This document shows positions 34,167 to 45,704 of a DNA stretch of 60,000 bases, one piece after another (within the stretch, counting starts at the first letter, position 1; the number at the start of each line of letters is the position of its first letter). The translations under genes were made by a program, and so were the position numbers. The stretch comes from Lineus longissimus (taxonomy: Eukaryota; Nemertea; Pilidiophora; Heteronemertea; Lineidae), in NCBI RefSeq assembly GCF_910592395.1, contig NC_088326.1, positions 1,743,001-1,803,000 on the forward strand, written 5' to 3'. Under the pieces are notes generated by a model. It worked only from the letters and a program-made list of their open reading frames with translations. It was not told where the DNA came from and did no database searches.

Positions 34167-37100
34167 GCGGTACGCCAGAGATTGATGTCATGCTCCAGGG
34201 GTATTCTGGGATAGGCAGACTGTAAAATATTTACTTATTGCATGCAGGGAAAGTGTGGGACGCTATTGAGTTGGTATTCTGATGCATTATGAGATAGATT
34301 TCCTCAGGTATTGTGGGATAGATATCCTGATGCATTGTGGGACATGTTCCGAAGCATTGTGGGTAGAAAATATGTTACCCAATTCAGTCAGGACAGCTGG
34401 ACCAGAGCAGTACTGGTAAGCTACATTCAGACATTTGCATCATGGGATAGCAGCAGATGACATGTTGCCATGGATACAGGACACCGAAGACCACTGGAGG
34501 ATGGAATTAAACTTTGGTTGAGTTAACGACTCACTTTAAGGTGGCGCTACAATACTCAGGCAAAGTATTTTGTACAAAATGCCACCTTTGGGGGACACGG
34601 GCACGGAGCTCAAACAGAAACTAAGGGACTAAAACAAGATTTGACATTTTTAACTCCATCTTGCTTTCGTACAACCGCCGCTGTTCATAATAGTCTTCAA
34701 TTTTTCATTTCAATTGAAGTGATTCCAACTAGCTACAGTTATCTATGGAGACCCCACGCTTTGTATATAGCATTTTTGACTCGTATTCTTGTTTAGCGAT
34801 CCTTTAAATACCCATCATGCAATAATTGCTGCTGATGTGTAGTATCGCTGCGACATGTCAAATTCAATGAATTCAGTATCTGTAGGGCAAGCAAGTTGCT
34901 TGTGTCCATTTTGGTTGAAAACCTATTATTTTTCTACCAAAATGTACTGGCAAAAATTGGATATTTGTGTTTGAACTCCTGAGGCCCGTGTCCCCAGTTA
35001 TGAGATGCCTCATAATACGCTCCTGGAGCATTGCTCACGATTCATATGTCATGGGGAAAAGAATGCATTTCATCATGTCATCATAAACCGGGGAATTTGG
35101 TCGCAGAGATGTTCTGTTATACAGGTCGTCTCGAAAAATTCATCTCTTTCTGTTCATATGATTCTTATGCAGCTGGATTTTTGCGAGACGCTCTGTATTC
35201 TGGTGTTTTTGAGAGTGAAGTCTTTTGTAGAAATGTGAAAAAAAAGAAAAAAAATGTTTCTAAGTTTCCTACTCGTAAAGACTCTGTTTTCGTTTTGATG
35301 TTTCTGCCTCTGAGGAACGTCGTGTTATTCATTCCGTTCAATATTTCTGTCTCAAGTTTCTTCAGACGTCTAAAAGACAGGAGAAAAACTGCATTTTCTT
35401 TATCGCGACAGCTTAAATGACACTGTGTTTCTAAACAACGAATTTTAAGAAGAATAAGAGATGATTTGAACAAACTTTTAGACATCTTGCGACTAGCATA
35501 ATATGATAGTTTCTCAACCCAAACCTTGGACAGTTGCTGTTTAACATGGCTGACTGTCGGCCATTTTGAAAAATGTCTCGCATCGTTGCCATAGCAGCAT
35601 AAACATCATTGTTCATAAGAAATGTTGCAATTGTATATCATTGTTTCTTTATGTACATTATGTATCTATTTCTTAGAAACGACCTTGAGATCCATTTCCA
35701 CCCGATTGTAATGTACACAAAGTACGTCTGCTCGATATTTCAAACTTCTGCTGACTAGTTTTGACTAACATTCATAGCTGTCTAACCATTGGCTTCTTGT
35801 CATCATAAAAATACAGCTATTTCGCTTGTTGTAAACGACACCAGGGTTGAATGAGCTAAAACAGTTAAGTAATATTATCATGTCGCTTTGATGTTCTGCC
35901 CCTGTGTGTTTTTGTACTGTGGTCAGGTCTTCCAATATGATAAGAGACTCTATAAATAGCGTCATACATGTATAACGACTGTCACAATTTTGTAAAAGCT
36001 ATTGATGAACTTTTCAAAACTTTGTAATTTCCCCTGGGTTTCTATTTTGTCTTGTTTCTGTATTTGTCGATGCATTAGTGAGGTTTCTATTAGTGATTTG
36101 TTCCACGTAGAGGTGGAATTCGTTTTTGAGAGGCTCTTTTGCTCATTATTGGAGTGGTCTTCTTCTGAGGCTTGTTGAGGAGTTAGCAAAATTATGAGAA
36201 CAGCCATTTTCTAATTCCAAGGAGAACTAGAGTAGCATTTTTTTCAATTTTTTTATTTCGATTGGTTGTTTTTGAATTGTGTGCTAAGTGTTGCAGAGAA
36301 TTGGGTTACATTCAGAGGATTTGTGACTGACCTAATTTTCTGCTACACTCCTGTTTGAGGCACAGTAGTGCCTGTTGACCTATCGGTCGTTTTATGTGTT
36401 CATAATCAAAATTTAGAAAATGGGAATAATTTTAATTGCAAATTTTATATCATGTCAGAATGGTTAAATGAATCATGAAATATGGTCCGCCACTGAAGAT
36501 AATGTTTTAGTTTAAATTTAAAAATGTTTTAGAAATTTCTTGAGTTGTGTCTAACATTGTTATGACAACAAATTAACAAAAGTACAGCCATGTCACGATT
36601 GGCTGATGTCAAAATGATTGTTTTCTTCAAAACAAGACATTTTCGCCAAAAATCTTTGTTGGAGAAAAATATATGTTTGCATTGTTGATGCAGGTCAATG
36701 TTGATGTGCAGGTCAAGGTCAAAATGTAATTATCAACTGTAAATAGACACATTTTTGAGATGCACCCCTTCTGATGAAATGGAATCTTCTTGTTGAGTAA
36801 ATTTTTCGAAATGCACACCTCTGATAAAATGGACTGGTCAGGGAGAGTCCATTCACCTGTTGTTTGAACCTTGATGGTCATCTTTTCTTCTTCCAAAGTA
36901 ATCATTACCAGTTACACCTCTGTCTGCAATGGACTTTCCCAGTTACAAGATTGTAATGTCCTCTTGAAATCTTATCCTAACGGCTTGTGAGATTATTGGC
37001 CTGCTCGAGTTTGGTTCAAAATGTGGGAAAAGCAACCAGACACTCCAGTCTCCGAGACGTAACACATTCTCTTCTCTATGCAACCCCGTCTTCATTTGGA

Positions 37101-37815
37101 GGATCTGTCGTTTCAGTCTCTTTCCCTTGCTTGAGACTGTTGTAGTGTTTTCAGAGTTGCTTCAGACTGATCTTGTCATTATGGAGATTTTCCAGCAAAT
37201 AGGGGATAATGATTTATAGAGTTCATATAATTATGTTGAAATAATGCATGAAATCATCATAACTAATGACCTCACCCCTGGGTTCTCATTTAGATACTAG
37301 GAGTTTGTTTCATGTATATTGTGGAGAACCTGGGAATGAGGTTGATACTGTTAACCTATTAACTTTTGTCAACCTCGTTTTGAGAAAACTTGTTGAAAAA
37401 GCAATGTTGATATGAAATTGTATGCTAGTATTAGATAATGTGGTGGGTAAAATGAAAGGGTCAACATTGCCTTGAAAACATTTAGCTATCTTTAGGCAGA
37501 ACAAATCTTGTTGTATGAAGAGGGGGGCTGTGCATGTGGCAGAACGGCCATTACATATACACGTACTATAGACTACACGTAGATAGATATTATCATACTG
37601 GTAGGACTATCCACGCAAAAACCGGATAGCACCGACGTCATTTCAAAGATCACCAACAATATATCCACCTATAGGCCTATAGTGTGCTCTTAAGATAGCA
37701 TGCACAAGTCTATTTTTACAGAGTTTTGCATATGTGCGTATGTTACTATATATATACATTGTAATATCCTATATATACCATCTCTCGCCAACGTCAGAGG
37801 CGGTTACTGCACTAT
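34167..37815 (+). other. Syndecan 3' UTR and flank
   Basis: No further coding exon is seen. The 3' UTR probably starts here, but no AATAAA lies near the stop codon; the first clear one is near 37848, inside a transposon relic, so the transcript end is unresolved. A small imperfect repeat of the GATGCATTGTGGGA type lies at about 34280-34365. Confidence 0.5.
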
Positions 37816-38202
37816 ATGTCTCAGTTCAGCTGTTCTAAAGGTGGTCCAATAAAAACTGCCCAAAAAAATAGTTTTGAAAAAGAATACAAAAATTTAATCC
37901 TTGCAGTACTTTTCAATTTTTTGGTACCACCCTGTACTGTGACCTATTCTGATGTTAGCGTGAGTTGTAGTTTATACCGGCTCATTAGAAAATTAGTCCA
38001 ATTCGATATTTGCAACGTTTGGAGTTGGTTCGGGCGGCAGGAGTGTTTCTTTTGGACCTATGAGAGAGATAGTTTCTTCAACAACCACAAAAATTGGTCA
38101 GCACAGTCTCCATGGTGTCTGTGGGAATCAAAGTGCATCGCTCGGCGTTTTTTCTGTGGAATTTGTCCGAGAACAATCACTGATTATTACTGTAATCAGT
38201 AA
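37816..38202 (+). pseudogene. Possible DDE-transposase relic (Tc1/mariner-like)
   Basis: A 128-codon open frame contains NNHKNWSAQSPW, then RRFFCGICPRTITDYY. This resembles the segment around the second catalytic region of Tc1/mariner-type and related DDE transposases (a tract like NxxNxRxWSxENP, then VxVWCGIxxRxIIGPxF). It starts with GGTGGTCCAATAAAAACTGC, a transposon-terminus-like sequence. The frame seems decayed and short. The resemblance is by eye and may be wrong. Confidence 0.3.
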
Positions 38203-39961
38203 CAGCCTCAAAGCGTTGATATTGTAACACTGTTAGCCATGTAACATAAATGAGTCACAAATTGTTTGATGGAATTTGTTAAACTTTGTCACGTGATCTT
38301 TTTCTACGCAAGTTTCAATGGCCGTGATTTGCAACCTGGTACCTATAGAAAAATGTTTCATGTGGACGCGGATGATTGATGTTATATGATACGGTATTCA
38401 ATAACCTCTTCCCTGGAACGTTTTTCTGTTGGGGCCGAGGTTGCCAGCTTTGTTATCTCTCCCTATGCAGTGGTCGTGTTTGAGAAGTTCTGTTAAATAT
38501 GTCTGTTTTTGAGTCGATTGTTTGGAAAACTGTATTATTTTGTAAATAACATAGAAACGATGTCGGTCGCGGCTTACGAAAGAAATGTGGTGTAACAGCT
38601 CAAAGAATTTAGGACTTTTCAGAATTATGGTAAAATGATAACATGAAATATAAACTATCGATCAAATGGTACCAAATTGAAATAGGTTTGGTGAAAAATT
38701 TTCAGGCTCCTAAATTTTGCCCCCAAAAATATTAGGTTCGTGGAAATATGGGTGTTTGCAGTAACTGAAGACTTTAAGCTGCTAGGCCACTTGTCTAACA
38801 AAACCCACTGTAAAATTAGGATCACATTTGAGCCAGCCCTCGACATTCGCTGTAGATAGTGCTTTTCCTTTCACATGACGACCTGCTGTTGATGACAGGT
38901 CAGACTAAGACAAATCCGTGCATATTGAAAAACATGATTACAAAAGTTGATTGCGAATTTTTGCTATCAAGAAGTTATGAATAATTGTAAAATTAAGACA
39001 CTAAATCATAGTTATCGTGAGAGGAAATTTTATTGAAAAGTCTAATTCATCCAAATTTGTGACTTGTGCTAACTGCAAGCTCAGTCAGGAGCTGTCCCAG
39101 CTCAGTTCTAGCTGTAGGGCTCCTGACCGACTTTATAGTAAATGCTCACTCAATTTTAGATGTCTGCAAATTGGGACATGTTATTTCAATCACCTGTCGT
39201 CTGTAGTTAGGTCACCCACCAAAAGGTGGCATGACTTTATCATGCCGCCTTTCGGACCTTTTGTATCATGTCCGAATCCTGTTTATGTATTGAATGATCT
39301 TATTAAACACAATTTATACAAATTTGGTTGTTGTTGTTATTATTTACACCTGTCCATCCCATAACTCTGAAGTTTTTGAGGACATTGAGACGGTGGTTTT
39401 AGGGTGCATAAACATTCCATTAGGGGAACTCTGTGTCTGTTCGGGAGTAGATTGCACTGCCCCCTATTGTTCGCATTGGGAAACATCTTTGGACCATGGA
39501 ACAACCGACCGGCAGGGTCTATTCTACAGACCAAAGACTTTACAGACCTCGTTTTTTGGCTTTCACTTTTGTATTAATGGAGATTTCCATGAAATGTAAA
39601 GTGATATTAGACCAGAAACGGTTTTTGCATATGCCCAGAAAGAAATTTTTGAAAAAAATTAAATTTTAGTACCGTGATTTTGAAGAAATAGAAGTCTGTA
39701 ATTCTCAGAATTCTAAATAAGAAAAAACAGACCAACTCCAAAGGCAAATTAAGATATTTGAAACACATTTTTTTAATAAAAGATTAAGTTTGTTATGTGA
39801 AGGGTGATACAACGATTATGAATATGTCAACAAACAATCGATAATTTTAATAGTTAAAGAAATATCACGAATTTTCTGAACTCCTCTCAAAACGTCAACA
39901 ACAAAAAACATGGCCGCTGGAAGGGAATTGTGTGAAGTTTAGAATGGCGGTACCTGACTGT

Positions 39962-41644
39962 GACGAAGACTTGTGAAGATGTGACACTAAATGCATAAGG
40001 ATTTACCGTGGCTCCATGTAATCTATATGCTGGGGAGGACCACGTTCTTCAGAAATGACTTTTGCCAATGAGACAGTAGACCGGCCTGGCCCTTCCCTCT
40101 AATGAATGTTCCTTTTCGCTTCTTGGTGCGCCTTGTCCCCAACTGTGTGCCATTGCTCTGATCTGCAGGGTGTGTCAGGTTGTGCATGGTGCCCCATGTC
40201 TCTTCTGGATGTGCCCTCCCCCTTCATAGCGCACCATGGCAGTGTTGCTACTTAGTGTACCAAGTCCATGCTCCTTTACTAGACGTACTCTGTCTGATGT
40301 GGATGTCGCTCTCCCAACAAAGTGACCATGTTTCTACAGGGTGGACCATGTCTCTACTGAATGTATCATTTTCACTCCAGGGTGTGCCGTGTTTCTAATG
40401 ATATACTATTGCTGGGTGTGCCATATGCTGCAGGGTGTGCCATGTTTCTATTCGATGTGCCTTGTCAATGCAGAGTGTTGATATGTAGCTACAGAGTGTA
40501 CTATGTCTCTGTTCGATGTGCCATCTCTGCTGGGCGTGATATGTCTCTACTGGATGTGTCATGTCTATCCAGGGTGTGATATGGCGCTGCAGGGTTGCAC
40601 TATGTCTCGTTCGGATATATACTTCCTCTCGACATGGTGTATCCTCTCTGCTGGATGTGCCATGTCTCTACCGGATGTGCTCTTTCTCTTCTCGATGAGC
40701 CATCCCAGACACATTGCACCATGTTTCTGTACAAGGTGTGCATCTACAGGGTGTAACATGTCTCCTCATGATGTGCCTTCTCTCCACGCAGGTTGTTCCA
40801 TATCTCTGCTAGATACGCCAAGTCTCTACATGGTGTCATGCCTCTTCTCGGCGTGTTCGGCCTGATTTGGATGTGACCTCTCTCTCTCCCTATGAGTTTT
40901 GTCGCGATACGGTGATGTTGGTGATGCAGTCACATCGGCTCTCACATCGTGTGGGCAAGACGGCAGTGCAGCCTGGTCCCATTCGGCTTGTGGTTCTGAC
41001 TGTCTCGCATCATCTCTTACCGTGTCGGCAAGACGGTGGAGCTGCAATGACCGATCGATTTGGTCTGGTTGTGACTATCTCAATACTATACCTATCAAGT
41101 TGTTTTATATATACCCGTCAGTTTCTTGCGGCATTGCTCCCATGGGTACGTCTTGTATACGTTTCATGTAGTACTGCTGGTCCACGGAAGGGGAGCGAGG
41201 GAGGAATAGCTTCTCCGTCTTTCATTCAAAGAAGGGAAGAGAAATGAGAAAGTCATAACAAGACTGAGTCGGCCGTGGCAGCTTCGCCGTCTTGCCGGCA
41301 CAGTGAGCGTATTGAGATAGTCACAACCAGACTAAATCAGTTACGAAGACTTGTAAAGATATGACACATATGGATTTACCGTGGCTCTATGTTGTTTATC
41401 TGCTGGGGAGAACCATGTTCTTCAGAAATGTCTTTTGCCAATGAGACAGTAGACCGGCCTGGCCCTTTCCTCTAATGGATGTTCCTTTTCGCTACTTGGT
41501 GCGCCTTGTCCCCAATTTTATCAGGTTCTACGTGGTGCCCCATGTCTTCTGGACGTGTGTGCCCTCCCCCTTCAAAGTGCACCATGGCAGTGTTGCTACA
41601 TAGTGTACCAAGTCCATAACCCTTTACTAGGCGTACTCTGTCTG
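39962..41644. repeat. Core of foldback element: flanking direct repeats around degenerate minisatellite
   Basis: A block of about 300 bp at 39962-40296 (GACGAAGACTTGTGAAGATG to GTACTCTGTCTG) is repeated in direct orientation at 41343-41644. Between them, about 40150-40860 is an irregular minisatellite of GGATGTGCCATGTCTCTACT-type units of 25-30 bp. The long open frames in this stretch on both strands come from the repeat and look non-coding. Confidence 0.75.
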
Positions 41645-42628
41645 AAATTTTTGCGAAATTTTGCTTGCTTTCAAAGTCCATTTTTGGGCTACTTTACCGA
41701 ATGACAACTTGTAATTTTGATGAATATCGAAAGCGTAAATAATAAACTTCACAAAAATTCCCTTCCAGCGACCATGTTTTTTGTTGTTGACGTTTTGAGA
41801 GGTGTTCAGAAAATTCGTGATATTTTTTTAACTATTAAAATTATCGATTGTTTGTTGACATATTCATAATCTTTGTATTACCCTTCACATAACAAACTTA
41901 ATCTTTTAATATGTAAAGAGCGAGCTCTAGTGAACTCACACTACTGTTTGACATGGGGAGCCCTTCTCCAGGGCAGGGATCCAGGGTTTCCCCTCAGACA
42001 GTGAGCCCGGGAATCCGTTAGTCACTCACTGTGAGCACACGATTGGTGTGGTCGTCGTTTGCTATCTGTGCTAATACAGACGACTCACGAGCAGGAAGAC
42101 GTTTTTTTATGCTTCGCGGTCGTGAGCTGAAATAAGAGGAATAGAATAGGAGAAAATTATGAAGTTTGGTATTTTTGTGAATTTTTCCCCCCAAAGTTTT
42201 GGGTGTGGCCACAGCATAGAGATTTGACCAGCCATAACTCTCAGCTAGACAGGCGGAGCAGCATAAGCTATCAATTCATCTGAGCGCACCCAACGTACGC
42301 GAAAACGGACCACTTGAATTTAAAAAAATTTGCCATGTGTGAATACTACTGGCTATAAATTTCAACAATCATGTTACGTCACGTAGACTTGTTTAAAAAT
42401 ACCACAAAAGCCAAGTTTCCGCGAAGTTATGTCACTTGTTGTCCGACTCCTGTTCATCCGACCGTGACCTCAGTATTTGATCAATCAGCTTTATATTGTG
42501 AGCATTTTCTTGTATGGGTCAATGAATTTGATTGAAAATCACAATTTGAACAGATGATTGGTTTGGTTACCTCTCTGACGTAACGTACTCAATACGGGCG
42601 TTGAATTTGGCTGTGCTCCTGGTATGAC

Positions 42629-44563
42629 AGACCGGTTTTGGGAACACAAGCGTTCAGTTGTGTCGACGCCAAGTCGAAGCACTGGTTCAACATTGGTGAG
42701 TTCAGCCTGATTTCTCCACAACTATTTCTCCCCAAATTTTGCGACTATTGTCTGATACAATGTACAATCCTATCTTATCTTTTCATTTTCATTTCTTGCA
42801 GACGCCAGACACGTTTCCTGTCTAGTACACCCAATGCTGCCCAACTGGTTTATCACAAGATACGACGTGAACACCACCATGGTGAGTTATTTTTCTCTAT
42901 CGAAACTTCCTTGATCGCACATACATGTATTCTTTTGAAACTTCTCATCTCTGCAGCAGTGGCGGATCCAGAACTTTGGGAAAGAAGCGGGGGTGGGGGG
43001 CGCTGCCCCACCAATCAGAACTCATGATAGAGCCGAAGGTGCAATCCTGAAAATGAGGGGGAGGGTTCTCGGGATGACTCATGCGGGACCCCTAAATCCG
43101 CCACTGCTGTTCTGAATATTTCCACACTCGGCTCAGCTGACCTTTGAAAGGAGGACACTGTTAGCCCATACCCTATCTATGGTACTACATGTACATGTAC
43201 ATGTATATCGTTCTGGCAGCAAGAAAATGAGACGATCGGTCATGTCTGCCATGTTTTATGACGTCACACGCCACGTGCTTGGCGCAATGTGTCACGTGCT
43301 CATAACAAATTCTATCTCTGAACCAATCAGCCCTTGATACTGTGACATGTGATATGAATGATGAGGACCTTGACCCATAAAAACCCTAACGGCCAAATTA
43401 GAAAAGACGAAAAGGATGAAGTGGCGAGGGTTCCGAGTTCGAACCCGCTCGAGGAATATTTTTTTCTTTCTCTGTGACCTGTCTCGTCAATGAACATGTG
43501 TTTGTGCAGTCAAGTGAGACCTGTAGCTGGGTGTCTATCATGTTTCAAGTGCAGTTTGTCTTTTGGTGGTCGGGCGTTTATGTTTTCTGTCTTTGTCGTT
43601 TGGGTTTTAATGCATGCATGTCAGCTTTAAGTATGTTTTCGCGTGGTCACGAAGATGATAAATGTGAATAATGACACCAATGCATTGGCCCTGCGGTCAC
43701 GTGGTGGCTTTCAAAGATATCCTTGTGTTGTCGGTAGGAAGCTGCTGAAAGCCGCACCAAACCAGCAGCAAACAAAAGACTTATGCTACTTAAAATCTCT
43801 TTCGGGAGCAGTAAGAATATCGTCACCATTGAGTTTTACCTATAGCTCCTATACAAGTATAAAGATGGTGTGCGAAGATAATTTTCGGCTATTTTGTTAC
43901 CATTTTAATATCTAACTGTATGCGCCTGCTTAATCGCCTATTGTTATTGTCCTTCTGAAGGTATGTTGCAGGCAGCAGAAACAACTAAAATATCTAAAAT
44001 CTAAATAACAAGGGAAAAGAAATGCGTTATAAAAATAAAATATAAAGAGTAAAAAAGAAAAAGAAAAATGTTGTCCACAACCGGATTCGAACTCACGACC
44101 TTTGGATCGAACATCGTATTCTCCCATTTCTGACGAGCGCTCTACCAACTGCTCTAAAGTTTCTAAGACTTCTGACGTCATGTATTTGTCGAAATCTGAT
44201 TGGCTGAAAGTCCCTGTACAAATGTAAACTATAGTGCCCTAAAGGTTCAGGGAAAAAAATTTCGCTACCCGCCCTTTTCAGATGGACAGTTAGCCCATCT
44301 ATCACTTCGATCTATCTACCGTAGCGGTCATGGCCAATTCTTTTTTCTTTCAGAAGCCCCGACGTCCTTTGAACTTTCAAGAAATGGTTGGGTTTGGTCA
44401 AGGGACTGGTATTGGATCTGATATATTATCATTGTTGTCACACCTTTTCGCTAAATATGTGGTCTTGAAAATGCTTGGTATTGCTCCTTGTGAGGTGTTA
44501 CCCAACGTTAATGACGCCTGTCTGTATAAGTGGTACATACTTGACACCTATGGCGAAGGATGA
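42629..44563 (+). CDS. Tentative three-exon chain, product unrecognised
   Basis: Segments 42631-42695, 42802-42881 and 44354-44563 can be joined in one open frame: ...KSKHWFNI, then DARHVSCLVHPML...NTTM, then KPRRPLNFQEMVGFG...DTYGEG and a stop. Acceptors (TTTCTTGCAG, TTTTTTCTTTCAG) and donors (TTG|GTGAG, ATG|GTGAGT) are good, and only one joint frame is open. No start exon and no family match were found, and the segment lies within the insertion in the foldback arm. It may be a gene fragment carried by a mobile element, or chance. Confidence 0.2.
42957..43106. mobile_element. hAT-like MITE, 150 bp
   Basis: The terminal inverted repeats are CAGTGGCGGATCCAG and its near complement AAATCCGCCACTG. 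CAGTGGCGGAT termini are typical of hAT-derived MITEs. The flanking octamers CTCTGCAG and CTGTTCTG match at five of eight bases, consistent with an aged 8-bp duplication. There is a G-rich centre and no coding capacity. Confidence 0.7.
44080..44165 (-). repeat. tRNA-like sequence with A and B boxes (tRNA pseudogene or SINE head)
   Basis: On the minus strand, TAGAGCAGTTGGTAGAGCGC resembles the D-arm/box A and GAGTTCGAATCC matches box B at proper distance. The acceptor stem does not pair well, so an intact tRNA is unlikely. The T-rich tract following on this strand fits a SINE. Confidence 0.45.
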
Positions 44564-45090
44564 GCCAGTTATTTTCGAGTTTGTACTTTGGGTGCATCTC
44601 GTTCCTCGGGTTGCATTGCGCCCGCGACCCCATAGGAGTTCCTGGTCTTGTCTCTTCGCCCCCAACCCCGATAAACTCTATGTACCGTGAACGAATGCTC
44701 ATCAGGTCGACAGTTATTTGACGACGTAAATCCATCCATATTAACTGGCGCTGCGGCTGCGCTCAATAGACTCCGTTGGGGAGTCTGAGCCTGATAGGGT
44801 GTACCAGTCCAGCCGGTTATGTACGGTTGGTATGCTCTATGATATGGATCTCCAGCCACCTGTCAGCTAGGGGCAGACCCCAGTGTCTCAACCCTGGGTC
44901 TCAGAGGCGGTAACTTCTAGTCAGGCAGCGCGCTATGTCTGGTTAGGCGACATGGGTTACCAGGGCATCCACAGCCAAAATGGTTTGCACATGGAGGTCA
45001 TCGCGACCGACTTGTGAGGGGGAAGAAGTGATGTCCATGGCGGTTTCAAATTGATCTGACGACCCCCGCGTCTTCTGGACAGGGAGGGGT
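44560..45090. other. GC-rich block of unknown origin
   Basis: About 500 bp with distinctly higher GC than its neighbours. It contains short open frames on both strands without splice support and no recognisable protein similarity. It may be the 5' part of a retroelement, but I cannot show that. Confidence 0.3.
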
Positions 45091-45420
45091 TCATGTGGCC
45101 AAATCCTGTCAGCTAAATCCTATCGTTAGCATCGTTCGCGGTACATGGAAACCAAGGGCATGGAACCCTTTTTTGTCTTGGTTTAATATCTCTGAGGATT
45201 TCAATGATGATATATATATTTAGATCCACAGGTATAGTCGGTACGTGTGGCAACTCGCCACATGAACATTTTAAAAGTTTTTTTCGAGCATTGTTAAAAG
45301 TTATGAGAATAAATTTCTTCTTTGGACGTGTTTTTTTTACCAGAATGACAATCAAAAAATTTGTCACTTTCCCCATCCCCCACCCCAGCCCTAGAATAAT
45401 ATACAGACTAAATAGTATCT

Positions 45421-45704
45421 TTGGACTGTACTGGTAATATAGGTCAGTCACGAAAAATAACATATATATATATTGGACTGTACTGGTAATATAGGTCAGT
45501 CACGAAGAATAGAATATGTATTGGACTGTACTGGTAATATAGGTCAGTCACGAAAAATGAAATATATATTGGACTGTACTGGTAATATAGGTCGGTCACG
45601 AAGAATATAATGATATTGGACTGTACTGGTAATAGAGGTCAGTCAAAAAAAATATATATATTGGACTGTACTGGTAATATAGGTCAGTCACGAAAATATC
45701 TGAA
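45421..45704. repeat. Minisatellite, six copies of 45-52 bp
   Basis: The unit is TTGGACTGTACTGGTAATAT, then AGGTCAGTCACGAA, then an AT-rich spacer of variable length. Copies start near 45421, 45473, 45521, 45569, 45616 and 45661. The core is nearly invariant while the spacer drifts. Confidence 0.92.

Noticed and set aside
40361-41247. Overlapping open frames of up to 126 codons on both strands
   Set aside because: They arise from minisatellite periodicity within the foldback element; composition follows the repeat and there is no start context or splice support.
29595-45704. Regularly spaced repeats considered as CRISPR arrays
   Set aside because: Units are directly abutting minisatellites without unique spacers, and the genome is eukaryotic.
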